A stretch of DNA of 64,000 nt from Pigmentiphaga litoralis (GTDB lineage Bacteria > Pseudomonadota > Gammaproteobacteria > Burkholderiales > Burkholderiaceae_B). Position numbers and translations under genes: made by a program. Below are positions 17,133-25,495 of the stretch, piece by piece. The notes under the pieces are model-generated. The model saw only the letters and a program-made list of their open reading frames with translations, did no database searches and was not told where the DNA came from. The stretch is taken from positions 372,001 to 436,000 of the forward strand of contig NZ_JACCBP010000003.1 of assembly GCF_013408655.1 (NCBI RefSeq), given 5' to 3'. Numbering within the stretch: position 1 is the first letter of the stretch; each line of letters starts with the position of its first letter.

Positions 17133-17300
17133 CTAGTTCTGCTCGGGCCGATAGTCCTGTTCGATCGTTTCTTGCCGGCCATGACGGAACCACCAGGCGG
17201 CGGTGGCCACGCCGGCCAGGTAGGCCAGGATGGCGAATGCCATCAGCATCAGCGGATTCAGAATGGAGGGGTGGAAGATCATCGGATCCAGGGCCGACAT
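17133..17300 (-). CDS. Small single-pass membrane protein (55 aa)
   Basis: Starts MSALDPMIFHPSILNPLML at an ATG with GGAG six bases upstream, which is strong support for a real gene. One hydrophobic helix (LMAFAILAYLAGVATAAWWF, about 19-38) is followed by a polar C-terminus HGRQETIEQDYRPEQN, so it is probably anchored in the inner membrane with a cytoplasmic tail. It lies 65 bases upstream of the DUF2585-like gene on the same strand and may be co-transcribed. The 201 bases between it and the Lrp gene hold no other gene. Function unknown. Confidence 0.6.
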   Translation of the reverse strand: MSALDPMIFHPSILNPLMLMAFAILAYLAGVATAAWWFRHGRQETIEQDYRPEQN

Positions 17301-17501
17301 GGCAGCTCCTTCAAGACAGTTGGCACAGTGTCGCCAAATGTTGCTCCGCCGCACATCGGTGAAAGGGTCCAAGGGAGTAGCACAAGGCGCCCTAGTCCGG
17401 TTGTCGTAGCCGGCTCTAGGCCAGGGTCTGACTTTCCGGGCGACGTCTCATCCGGGTTAACCCGTGTCTCCGAGACGAATTCAATCATTCGCCCGGCACG
17501 G

Positions 17502-17990
17502 TCAGCTTCCGTTCTTGACGGAAAGCACGTCCAGCACCGAAGTCTGTTGCTTGATCGACCCGAGCACGATGTTGGACTGGATATCGCGCACGCCGGGCGC
17601 GCGGTACAGCCGGTTCACGATGAAGTCGGAGTAATGGCTTACGTCGCGTGTGCGTACCACCAGCATGTAATTGGCCCCGCCCGTCACGATCCGGGCCGAC
17701 ACCACTTCGGGCCAATCCTGCAGCGCCGACACGAAGGTCTCGTGCCAGTTCGGGACTTCATGGCGCATCGATACATGCACCACGGCTTCGACTTCCAGGC
17801 CCAGCTTGACCGGGTCCAGCACGCATTGGTAGCCGCTGATCACGCCGGCGTCTTCCAGCAGTTTGACGCGCCGCAGGCAGGCGGACGGGGACAGCGCGAT
17901 ACGCGCGGCCAGGTCCTGATTGCTGATGCGGCCTTCGGCTTGCAGGCACTCAAGGATGCGCAGATCGATCTTGTCGAGATTTAGTCGCAT
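17502..17990 (-). CDS. Lrp/AsnC-family transcriptional regulator, likely KynR-like
   Basis: The 162-residue protein has the Lrp N-terminal winged helix-turn-helix (LDKIDLRILECLQAEGRISN, then LAARIALSPSACLRRVKLLE) and a C-terminal RAM ligand-binding domain (VEAVVHVSMRHE, VTGGANYMLVVRTRD). The start MRLNLDKIDL at 17990 matches the family. It is divergent from kynA, 159 bases away. In Pseudomonas an Lrp-type regulator (KynR) in this arrangement activates kyn genes in response to kynurenine; that role here is inference from context. Confidence 0.88.
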   Translation of the reverse strand: MRLNLDKIDLRILECLQAEGRISNQDLAARIALSPSACLRRVKLLEDAGVISGYQCVLDPVKLGLEVEAVVHVSMRHEVPNWHETFVSALQDWPEVVSARIVTGGANYMLVVRTRDVSHYSDFIVNRLYRAPGVRDIQSNIVLGSIKQQTSVLDVLSVKNGS

Positions 17991-18149
17991 GAATTGACTC
18001 TTCGGGTGCGTCGCACGAAATATCCTGCGGTTATTGGATGATAAACGCCGCATGAACGCCAGCACATTCGAGACACCCTTCTATAAGATGGAGTCATGTT
18101 GCTGCACTGCAGTGGCATCCCCCCCGTCACCTCCGACACCGAGACCGCC

Positions 18150-19004
18150 ATGTCCTGTCCCTACCAAGCGCCGGCCGCCGATACGCCTGCGTGGCACGAT
18201 GCCCAGATGAAGTTCGACAAATCGATGAGCTACGGCGACTACCTGTCGCTGGACGCGCTGCTCAGCGCGCAGCATCCGATTTCGACCCATCACGACGAAA
18301 TGCTGTTCATCGTGCAGCACCAGACCAGTGAACTCTGGATGAAACTGGCGCTGCATGAACTCATGGCGGCGCGGGACTACATCCGGACCGACCGGGTGGA
18401 ACCGGCGCTCAAGGTGCTGGCGCGGGTGTCGCGGATCATGGAACAGCTGGTGCAGGCCTGGACGGTGCTGTCCACGCTCACGCCTTCGGAATATTCCGAA
18501 TTCCGCGACGTGCTGGGCGCGTCGTCGGGCTTCCAGTCCTATCAATACCGGCAGATCGAATTCATCCTGGGCAACAAGAACCCGGCCATGACGCAGCCGC
18601 ACGAACACCATGCCGAGCGCAATGCGCTGGTGGTGGACGCGCTGCACGCGCCGTCGCTCTATGACGAGATCATTGCGCTCATGGCGCGCCGTGGCCTGGC
18701 GATCGACGCCGGCCGGCTGGAACGCGACTGGACGCAGCCAACCACGTCCGACGTGTCGGTGGAACTGGCGTGGCTGACGGTGTATCGCGACACGCACGGC
18801 TGGTGGGACGTGTACGCGCTGGGCGAAAAGCTGATCGATCTGGAAGATGCATTCCGCCAGTGGCGCTTTCGCCATGTCACCACGGTGGAACGTGTGATCG
18901 GCTTCAAGCGCGGCACGGGCGGCACCGCGGGCGTGAGCTACCTGCGCAAGATGCTGGACGTCGTGCTGTTTCCCGAGCTGTGGCACGTACGGACCGCGCT
19001 GTAA
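18150..19004 (+). CDS. kynA: Tryptophan 2,3-dioxygenase
   Basis: Opens the indole ring of L-tryptophan with O2 to give N-formylkynurenine; haem enzyme and first step of the kynurenine pathway. Counting from [11 protein letters not shown] (284 residues), the expected active-site residues are all present: H57 in [13 protein letters not shown]119 in EFRD, T256 in GTGGT and the haem ligand H242 in [13 protein letters not shown]. The ATG at 18150 is preferred over one at 18096 on length. No kynB or kynU is nearby. An aminotransferase follows 90 bases later. Confidence 0.96.
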   Translation: MSCPYQAPAADTPAWHDAQMKFDKSMSYGDYLSLDALLSAQHPISTHHDEMLFIVQHQTSELWMKLALHELMAARDYIRTDRVEPALKVLARVSRIMEQLVQAWTVLSTLTPSEYSEFRDVLGASSGFQSYQYRQIEFILGNKNPAMTQPHEHHAERNALVVDALHAPSLYDEIIALMARRGLAIDAGRLERDWTQPTTSDVSVELAWLTVYRDTHGWWDVYALGEKLIDLEDAFRQWRFRHVTTVERVIGFKRGTGGTAGVSYLRKMLDVVLFPELWHVRTAL

Positions 19005-19094
19005 GTCCGGCTTGCTGCAAGTCCCCCGACAAGACCGTGTTCCGACTCGGCCATATTGACTTAGACTACCCGGCAAACCGCCAAGGAAACTACC

Positions 19095-20300
19095 GTGTTC
19101 AAGCATATCCCCTCCTACCCGGGAGACCCCATCCTGTCCTTGATGCACACGTTCATGAAGGACGATCGCCCGCACAAGGCCAACCTCAGCATCGGGCTGT
19201 ACTACGACGAAGCGGGCAAGATTCCCGTGCTGAAAAGCGTCGAGCTGGCGCAGCAGCGCATCGATGAATCGGTGCCGCACGTGTACCTGCCGATGGAAGG
19301 CGACAACACCTATCGCCGCCTGATCGCCGAAACGGTGTTCGGCGCCGACCACGTGGCCGTCAAGGAACAGCGGGTCGCCACCATCCATACCCTGGGTGGA
19401 TCGGGTGCACTGAAGGTGGGCGCGGATTTCCTGAAGACCTACTTTCCCGACAGCGAACTGTGGATCAGCGATCCGACCTGGGAAAATCACTACAACATCC
19501 TGGGCGGCGCTGGCCTGGTGATGCACACCTTTCCGTATTACGACCCGGCCACCAACGGCATCCGTTTCGACGAGATGATGGCGGCGCTGGAACAGCTGCC
19601 GGCGCGCGCGATCGTGCTGCTGCAGCCGTGCTGCCACAACCCGACCGGGATCGATCCCACGCGTGAGCAGTGGACCGCGATTGCCGACGTGCTGCTGCGC
19701 CGGAATGTAATTCCGTTCTTCGACATGGCCTATCAAGGCTTTGGCGACGGCCTGGACGAAGACGCCTGGGTCGTGCGGCACATGGCGGCGCAGGGCGCGG
19801 CCATGCTGGTGGGCAATTCGTTCTCCAAGAACATGTCCCTGTACGGCGAGCGCGTGGGCGGCCTGTCGGTGGTGTGCAATACGTCGGCCGAAGCCGGCCA
19901 GGTGCTGGGCCAGTTGCAAGCCACGGTGCGCAAGAACTACTCGAGCCCGCCGCTGTTCGGCAGCCGTGTGGTCAGTGGTGTGCTGGGCGATCCGGAACTG
20001 CGCGCCATGTGGGCGGCCGAAGTCACGCAGATGCGCAAGCGTATCCACGAAATGCGCGCGGCGCTGCGCAGCGGCCTGAAAGCCCGCCTGCCGGACCTGG
20101 ACGTCGAATATTTCGTGACCCAGCGCGGCATGTTCAGCTATACGGGCCTGGGCCAGGCGCAGGTCGACACGCTGCGTGATGAATATGGCGTGTACCTGAT
20201 CAAGTCGGGCCGCATGTGCGTGGCCGGACTGAGCCACGGCAACCTGGAACTGGTGGCCGATTCGATGGCCAAGGTGATGCAGCCGGCGGCCACGCGCTGA
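19095..20300 (+). CDS. tyrB: Aromatic amino-acid aminotransferase
   Basis: PLP-dependent class I aminotransferase exchanging amino groups between aromatic amino acids (or aspartate) and 2-oxoglutarate. Key positions in the 401-residue protein: HNPTG (181-185), D210 and Y213 in [12 protein letters not shown], and the PLP lysine K245 in [14 protein letters not shown]. This SFSKN-type lysine motif and overall pattern are those of TyrB/AspC enzymes. The start is GTG at 19095 with AAGGAAAC upstream. Together with kynA upstream it suggests amino-acid catabolism, possibly transaminating kynurenine or tryptophan, but this is context only. Confidence 0.93.
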   Translation: MFKHIPSYPGDPILSLMHTFMKDDRPHKANLSIGLYYDEAGKIPVLKSVELAQQRIDESVPHVYLPMEGDNTYRRLIAETVFGADHVAVKEQRVATIHTLGGSGALKVGADFLKTYFPDSELWISDPTWENHYNILGGAGLVMHTFPYYDPATNGIRFDEMMAALEQLPARAIVLLQPCCHNPTGIDPTREQWTAIADVLLRRNVIPFFDMAYQGFGDGLDEDAWVVRHMAAQGAAMLVGNSFSKNMSLYGERVGGLSVVCNTSAEAGQVLGQLQATVRKNYSSPPLFGSRVVSGVLGDPELRAMWAAEVTQMRKRIHEMRAALRSGLKARLPDLDVEYFVTQRGMFSYTGLGQAQVDTLRDEYGVYLIKSGRMCVAGLSHGNLELVADSMAKVMQPAATR

Positions 20301-20310
20301 TCGGCGGACC

Positions 20311-20427
20311 GCGTTGGCGCCCGCCAACGCGCAGGTGCGCCAGCGTGACGTTCTCCTTGAACGCCACGCTGGCGCACCGCTACAATCCGGTCCAGCTAAT
20401 GAACCGGTGCTTTCAGCAATCCGGTTC
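20311..20427. repeat. Three successive hairpins in the tyrB-MFS intergenic region
   Basis: After tyrB come a 9-bp inverted repeat (GCGTTGGCG/CGCCAACGC, 20311-20330), a perfect 14-bp inverted repeat (GGTGCGCCAGCGTG at 20334-20347 with its complement at 20365-20378, 17-nt loop) and a 7-bp one (GAACCGG/CCGGTTC, 20401-20427). A TACAAT -10-like box sits at 20381-20386 between them. None has a proper T run. The rest of this 362-base gap shows no gene. Confidence 0.7.
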
Positions 20428-20662
20428 TTTACGTAAGCGTTAACGTCAGCCAACGCATCTCGTCAGGCCTTGCGCATGTCATGCACGCTGCATGGCGTTC
20501 GTCATTGCCCGTTTGGATGCGACTGCTCATGATGATGCTTGCCGCGCGGCGCCCCGCCGCGTTCCTTTGCCGGACCTGCCTTGGTCCGCATGCCGTCCTC
20601 GTTCCCGATTCTTTCCACCCCCACGACCCTGCCGGCCACGCCGCGCGCCAGGGTGACGCCCC

Positions 20663-21844
20663 ATGACCCAGACTCCACCCCCTCGTTCCCCCGCGGCCGA
20701 GCTGACGCCGCTTGTGCTGATCGTTCTTGCCGGCTTTCTGTCCATCGGTATTCCGCTACCGGCCCTGGCCCTGTACGTGAATGGCACGCTGGGCTTCAAC
20801 GCCGTCACGGTGGGCTGGGTGGTCGGTATCCAGGCCTTCGCGACCATCCTGACCCGCCAGGTCGCCGGCGCCTACTGCGACCGTCACGGACCTCGCAAGT
20901 CGGTGCGGCTGGGACTGCCGCTGGCCTCGGTCGCCGCGCTGTTTTACCTGGCGTCGCCGTTCATGCCCACACCGGTAGCCAGCCTGGCGGTGCTGATCGT
21001 CGGCCGTCTGATCATGGGCCCTGCCGAAAGTCTGTACCTGACCGGCACCATGACCTGGGGCATCGGCCGGGTCGGCCCGCAACGCACGGGCATGGTCATG
21101 GCGTGGCAGGGCATCGCCATGTTCGCTGCCCTGGGCGTGGGCGCCCCGATCGGTGTGGCGGTCCAGCAGCAGTGGGGCTTTGCCGGCATTGCCGCCATCA
21201 CCTTTGCGCTGCCGCTGGTGGGCTGGGTGATCGCCACGCGGATGGTGCCGCTGGCGGCACGCGCGGCCAGCGCGGTCCGCCTGTCTTTCTTCAGCGTGAT
21301 CGGACTGATCTGGCGATATGGCCTGGCGCTGGCGTTTGCAGCAATGCCCTTTGCCATCATCACCAGCTTTCTGGTCCTGATGTACAGCACGCGCAACTGG
21401 GCAGGTGCGGGCTTTGCCATTGCCGGCTTTGCTGCCGGCTACGTGGCCGTCCGCCTGTTCCTGGCGCATCTGCCCGACAAGATGGGCGGGATGACCGTGG
21501 GCGCGGTGTCGGTGGTGATCGAGATGGCCGGCCAGTTGCTGTTGTGGCAGGCCGATAGCGCCACGATGGCTTTTATGGGCACCGTCCTGACCGGCATCGG
21601 ATTTTCGCTGGTGTTTCCGTCGATGGGGGTCGAAGCCATGGCCCGGGTGCCTGCGCACGCGCGCGGTGTCGCAGTGGGCAGCTTCCTGGCGTTTGTCGAT
21701 GTGTCGTCCGGCCTGACCGGTCCGGTGGTGGGACTGGTGATCGGGCTGTACGGCTACCAGGCCAGCTTCATCGTTGGCGCGGTGGCGTGCGCCATCGCCG
21801 TCGCCTTGATGGTGTCCGGCCGCCGCCGGGTGCCTGTTTCTTGA
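20663..21844 (+). CDS. MFS transporter (YhhS/YfcJ-like)
   Basis: A 393-residue inner-membrane protein with about 12 hydrophobic helices. The MFS loop motif between helices 2 and 3 reads GAYCDRHGPRKSVRLG, and helix 4 carries GRLIMGPAESLYLTG. The sequence resembles the YhhS/YfcJ group of putative drug or metabolite exporters; substrate cannot be read from sequence. It stands alone, downstream of the hairpin region, with its ATG at 20663 shortly after a GC-rich leader. Confidence 0.88.
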   Translation: MTQTPPPRSPAAELTPLVLIVLAGFLSIGIPLPALALYVNGTLGFNAVTVGWVVGIQAFATILTRQVAGAYCDRHGPRKSVRLGLPLASVAALFYLASPFMPTPVASLAVLIVGRLIMGPAESLYLTGTMTWGIGRVGPQRTGMVMAWQGIAMFAALGVGAPIGVAVQQQWGFAGIAAITFALPLVGWVIATRMVPLAARAASAVRLSFFSVIGLIWRYGLALAFAAMPFAIITSFLVLMYSTRNWAGAGFAIAGFAAGYVAVRLFLAHLPDKMGGMTVGAVSVVIEMAGQLLLWQADSATMAFMGTVLTGIGFSLVFPSMGVEAMARVPAHARGVAVGSFLAFVDVSSGLTGPVVGLVIGLYGYQASFIVGAVACAIAVALMVSGRRRVPVS

Positions 21845-21897
21845 TCAACACCCCTAAAACCCTGCGCTGATGCGGGTTTGACGGGGTTGTCCTGCCA

Positions 21898-22360
21898 CTT
21901 TCCCCACGCTTGTCCACACCGGCACTGGATAACTTTGTCCGGGTGCGGCGGAACGCTCAAGTTTCGGGCGCTTCCAGCCGTTATCCTTCGTGCATGGTTG
22001 AGAAAGTGGCGTGTTCCATCGCGCCCGGTTGCGCAGGTGGCCACGTTGCTGCGCGGCGGGGCACGGTGCCTTGAACCCGGGCAATCCTGTCATACGCCAG
22101 CAATGACGCGGTTCCGGGCGACTTGCTCGACCGCTGTCCCCAAGCTTGTCCACATAATTCGGGGATAACCCTGACCCCCGATCGGGAAAGTCGTGGCGGT
22201 CCGCCCGATCAAGGCCAACCGTGGGCAAAAGCGGGCATTTTCGTCTCGCCACGGCCCTTTGCCCGATTTGAGGCAGGGGCCCGAATCCCCAGGCGCCAGG
22301 CGGGTTTGACAGGCTTATCCGTCGTCTATCCCATGGCTTGTCCACATTCCGTGGGGATAA
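21898..22360. repeat. Three copies of a DnaA-box-like module in a gene-free region
   Basis: Each module has the same geometry: a TCCCC-type 9-mer, then 12 bp later GCTTGTCCACA, then 7 bp, then GGATAA. The TTGTCCACA cores are at 21910-21918, 22146-22154 and 22338-22346; the GGATAA-containing halves end at 21932, 22168 and 22360. TTGTCCACA differs by one base from the DnaA box TTATCCACA, and GGATAA is the reverse complement of TTATCC, so each module looks like an inverted pair of boxes. Extra TTATCC words occur at 21981-21986 and 22315-22320. The 562-base gap (21845-22406) has no convincing gene and no AT-rich stretch. Confidence 0.75.
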
Positions 22361-22406
22361 GTCGGCACGCACGGCGCGGCGCGGTTCAGTTTTACAGGAT
22401 GGTCGG

Positions 22407-23216
22407 ATGTTGCACGGACTGGAAGGCCAGGAAAATCAGGAACGATGGCGGGTTCGCGGCGAAGTGCGGACGCTGCGCCAGGTCAGGTTGCGCACTCTGC
22501 TGGGCACCCTGGGGATCGTGGTGATCGCCGACCTCGTTGACCTGATCGCCAATCTGATCTTCGCGCCATGGCAGATCGTCCGGTCCGCCATCCAGACCAC
22601 GCTGATCTCCGGTCCGCTGGCGGGGTACGTGATCTATACGCACGCCCGCGCCAATCTGCGGCTGTACGAAATGAAGACCTACCTGGCGCTGTTGAGCACG
22701 ACCGATCCGCTGACCGGCCTCCTCAACCGGCGCGCGTTCTTCGATCGCGCGCGCGCCGTGGCCGAGAGTCGGCAGCCCCACATGCTGGTGCTGGTGGATG
22801 TCGATCGCTTCAAGACGGTCAATGACCGCTTCGGGCATCCGGCTGGCGACGCCGTGATCCAGCGGGTCAGCCGGCTCATGCAGGCGCATTTTCACGCCAA
22901 CGCGCCGCTGGCGCGCATCGGCGGCGAGGAATTTTCGGCGATGTTGCTGACCGGTACGCTGGACGAGGTCAGGGCCAGCGCCGATGCGTTCTGCACCGCC
23001 GTGGCCACCGAGCCGTTCGAAGCGGCCGGCGGAGTGTTCCAGGTGACCGTGAGCGTGGGCATGGCTCCGTTCGCCCCTGACCGGACGGCCGACGAGGTGT
23101 ATGCCCTGGCCGACGTGCAGCTCTACCGGGCCAAGCAGGACGGCGGGAACCGGGTGGTGTGGGAAGGGCGCCAGGTGGCGCCGATACGCGTCGCATCGAT
23201 CCAGCAGGCTTGCTAG
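22407..23216 (+). CDS. Membrane-anchored diguanylate cyclase (GGDEF domain)
   Basis: Makes cyclic-di-GMP from two GTP. The 269-residue protein has two hydrophobic helices (about 30-52 and 62-80), a short linker and a GGDEF domain beginning DPLTGLLNRRAF (100-111). The substrate-binding DVDRFKTVND (131-140) and the active-site GGEEF (172-176) are intact. The RxxD inhibitory site normally found five residues before GGEEF is absent (HANA at that position), so product inhibition through that site is not expected. Start ATG at 22407 has AGGA upstream. The gene sits directly after the DnaA-box-like modules. Confidence 0.92.
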   Translation: MLHGLEGQENQERWRVRGEVRTLRQVRLRTLLGTLGIVVIADLVDLIANLIFAPWQIVRSAIQTTLISGPLAGYVIYTHARANLRLYEMKTYLALLSTTDPLTGLLNRRAFFDRARAVAESRQPHMLVLVDVDRFKTVNDRFGHPAGDAVIQRVSRLMQAHFHANAPLARIGGEEFSAMLLTGTLDEVRASADAFCTAVATEPFEAAGGVFQVTVSVGMAPFAPDRTADEVYALADVQLYRAKQDGGNRVVWEGRQVAPIRVASIQQAC

Positions 23217-23303
23217 GGATCATGATGATTGAGGCGGGGGTGTCGGCGCGCCTACGATACCGGGACGCGCCGGTTCAGGCGCCTTCCCACCGGAGACCGC
23301 GAC

Positions 23304-24293
23304 ATGATCATCAGGAACGAGCAGGACGTCACGCAGGCTGTGCTGGCCGAATTGGATCGCGCCACCGACCCCCGCTTCAAGGAGATCCTGCAGAGCGCGG
23401 TCAGGCATCTGCATGCGTTTGTCCGCGAAGCACGGCTGACCGAAGCAGAGTTCCAGCAAGTCTGTGCGGTGATCGCAAGGGTGGGGCAGGCGACGACCCC
23501 ATCGCATAACGAAGTGGTGCTGGCGGCGGGGTCACTCGGCGTGTCGTCGCTGATCTGCCTGTTGAACAATGGCGGGCAGGGGGTCGCGGAAATCCCCGAG
23601 GATGGACCCACTGATCCTGCGCCCCAGGTTCCGCGCGGCACGACCGCCAACCTGCTTGGCCCCTTCTGGCGGATGGGGTCCCCGCCGACCGAGGCGGGTG
23701 CATCCATCGTGCGGTCACCGACGCCGGGGGACCCGATCTTTGTGGAGGCCTGGGTCAAGGACCAGGCAGGCCAGCCGGTGGCCGGGGCCGAGGTGGATGT
23801 CTGGCACAGCTCGAACGAAGGCTTCTACGAAAACCAGGATCCGGCGCAGGCCGACATGAACCTGCGTGGCAAATTCGTGACCGACACCGATGGGCGCATC
23901 GCCTTTCGCAGCGTCAAGCCGGCGGGATATCCGATCCCGGTCACGGGCCCGGTGGGTGACCTGCTGCGTGCCCAGGGCCGCCACAACATGCGGCCGGCCC
24001 ATGTGCATTTCCTGATTTTCAAGGAAGGCTACAAGACGCAGTTTTCCCAGATCTATTCCAGCGACGATCCCAATCTGGATACCGATGTGCAATTCGGGGT
24101 GACCGAAGCGCTTGTCGGGCACTATGAACGCCATCCGGCAGGGACTGCGCCGGCCGCCGATGTGACCGGACCGTGGTATTCGCTCAAGCAGACTTTCGTG
24201 ATCGAGCCGGGGGTGGCCAGGCTGCCGCGCCCGCCCATCAGCGCCAAGGCGGACGGGCCGCGTCCCACGTTGACGGTGCTGGAGCGGACCTAG
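23304..24293 (+). CDS. Intradiol ring-cleavage dioxygenase (hydroxyquinol/catechol 1,2-dioxygenase type)
   Basis: Fe(III) enzyme that opens catecholic rings between the two hydroxyls. In the 329-residue product the four iron ligands are in place: Y175 (EGFYENQ), Y209 (PAGYPIP), and H233 and H235 (RPAHVHF). An N-terminal helical dioxygenase_N domain (about 1-105) precedes the catalytic domain. The VDVWHSSNEGFYENQ and DMNLRGKF wording is closest to hydroxyquinol 1,2-dioxygenases, so benzene-1,2,4-triol is a plausible substrate. The ATG at 23304 has GGAG upstream. No maleylacetate reductase or other ring-cleavage genes are adjacent. Confidence 0.9.
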   Translation: MIIRNEQDVTQAVLAELDRATDPRFKEILQSAVRHLHAFVREARLTEAEFQQVCAVIARVGQATTPSHNEVVLAAGSLGVSSLICLLNNGGQGVAEIPEDGPTDPAPQVPRGTTANLLGPFWRMGSPPTEAGASIVRSPTPGDPIFVEAWVKDQAGQPVAGAEVDVWHSSNEGFYENQDPAQADMNLRGKFVTDTDGRIAFRSVKPAGYPIPVTGPVGDLLRAQGRHNMRPAHVHFLIFKEGYKTQFSQIYSSDDPNLDTDVQFGVTEALVGHYERHPAGTAPAADVTGPWYSLKQTFVIEPGVARLPRPPISAKADGPRPTLTVLERT

Positions 24294-24380
24294 GACGTTC
24301 CTGCGCGGCACGGATCCGGATGAGTCGCCCCGGGAACGGTCTTTGCAACGTGCTCTTCCATCACGTCACGGAGCACGCCC

Positions 24381-24602
24381 ATGAATTCCGCAGCATCCGC
24401 CAAACCTGGCACTAAAGATGACGGCGTCCGCGACGTCGTGACGCAGGGCGACGAATACCTGCGTCCGCGGCAGGAACAGGCCAAGGATCGCGCGCTGGAT
24501 CCGGCCGAAACGGCAGGCGCCGCCACGGCGCCAGACGAAGCGCAACTTCCTGCGCTGACGCCGACCTCCGATTCTTCCACCCCGTCCAAGGAGACACCAT
24601 GA
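24381..24602 (+). CDS. Small hydrophilic hypothetical protein (73 aa)
   Basis: Begins MNSAASAKPGTKDDGVRDVV. The sequence is dominated by Asp, Glu, Ala, Pro and Thr, has no hydrophobic segment or Cys, and looks intrinsically disordered. Its TGA overlaps the next gene's ATG (ATGA), so the two are translationally coupled. No family is recognised. Codon use matches neighbouring genes and a same-type partner follows, which favours a real gene. Confidence 0.6.
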   Translation: MNSAASAKPGTKDDGVRDVVTQGDEYLRPRQEQAKDRALDPAETAGAATAPDEAQLPALTPTSDSSTPSKETP

Positions 24603-24877
24603 CCGATAACGCATCGCAAGGCACGACCCCCCGCAACGACGTCAAGGATAGCGCCGACGACACGCTGGCCCGCTCGGGCTCGCAAGGCCAGGGTGTCCAT
24701 CCGCCGAAAGACGGCGAACAGATCGTGAGCCGCAGCGCCGATCCTGGCCAGAGCAGCTACGGCGGGTTTTCGGGCGAAGACACCACGAAACAGACGCAGG
24801 AAGTCGAGGCGGACGCCGACGGGTCAACGTCGGCAGATGGCGATACAGCGCGCTCGGCGGCAGGCAAGAAGGGCTGA
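24599..24877 (+). CDS. Small hydrophilic hypothetical protein (92 aa), coupled to the previous gene
   Basis: Begins MTDNASQGTTPRNDVKD. Like its partner it is acidic, polar and low-complexity (Ser/Asp/Gly/Thr), without signal peptide, membrane helix or Cys. The repeated theme of D-x-x-A-R-S and S-x-D-P-G-Q segments suggests a disordered, possibly stress-protective polypeptide, but this is speculation; it has no recognised family. It overlaps the upstream stop by four bases. Confidence 0.6.
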   Translation: MTDNASQGTTPRNDVKDSADDTLARSGSQGQGVHPPKDGEQIVSRSADPGQSSYGGFSGEDTTKQTQEVEADADGSTSADGDTARSAAGKKG

Positions 24878-24967
24878 TTACTCCCGAGGATGGCACCTGC
24901 GGCACGCAACTTGCTGAGAGTCTTTGGCGAGGGTCCACCCATGAGCCACCCTCTGGAGAGAACTGCC

Positions 24968-25417
24968 ATGCAAGACACCATTGATACCCCGGTCCAGAAG
25001 ATCGAGCAGTACTACCTGAAAGCCCGTGTTCACGAGTTGCCCGAGGCACGGTATCGCGGCGTGGTTGAAGCGGGCGCCCGTTCGGCGCGCGGTATCGACA
25101 GCCGCCTGCACTATTGCCCGCTGGTGCGCGCGACGTGGTCCGACGCCATTCGTGACGCCGAGACCCTGGCCGCCACGTTGAAAGCGACGGAATGCATGGA
25201 CGCCGAGTGCAATATTTTCTCGGCGCGTGGCGCGACGGCGTTCGACACGTTCATGAACGTGCTGGCCGCGTCCAAGCCCGTGGAAGTGCCCAAGCTGGTC
25301 AGCAGCACGACGACCAAACGCACGCCCAAGCGCCAGACCGCGCCCAAGCTGGCGCCGGTGCCGACCCGCCCCGTGGAAGAAAAAGCTGCCGTGGTGCACT
25401 TGCGCCGTCACGCCTGA
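24968..25417 (+). CDS. Hypothetical protein (149 aa) with basic C-terminus
   Basis: From ATG 24968 (MQDTIDTPVQKIEQYY), preceded by GGAGAG at good spacing; earlier in-frame ATGs at 24941 and 24890 are less well supported. Residues ~1-95 look like a compact helical domain with two Cys close together (ATECMDAECNIF). Residues ~100-149 are Lys/Arg/Pro/Thr-rich (TTTKRTPKRQTAPK), which could bind nucleic acid. No family is recognised. It stands between the disordered pair and the convergent glutaminase. Confidence 0.6.
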   Translation: MQDTIDTPVQKIEQYYLKARVHELPEARYRGVVEAGARSARGIDSRLHYCPLVRATWSDAIRDAETLAATLKATECMDAECNIFSARGATAFDTFMNVLAASKPVEVPKLVSSTTTKRTPKRQTAPKLAPVPTRPVEEKAAVVHLRRHA

Positions 25418-25495
25418 TGGCGGCATCAGGAAAGTCGCGTCGCCAACGGGTTGCCCGACCTGGCGATCGCGACTTTTCCTTGTTGTCCGGAATGT

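Noticed and set aside
21898..22360. Chromosomal origin (oriC)
   Set aside because: No dnaA, dnaN, gidA or parAB nearby and no AT-rich unwinding element; only a DnaA-box-like cluster is claimed.
21854..22372. A 172-codon minus-strand reading frame across the DnaA-box-like region
   Set aside because: Its product has no recognisable domain, overlaps the repeat modules (which explain its internal repeats) and lacks a ribosome-binding site.
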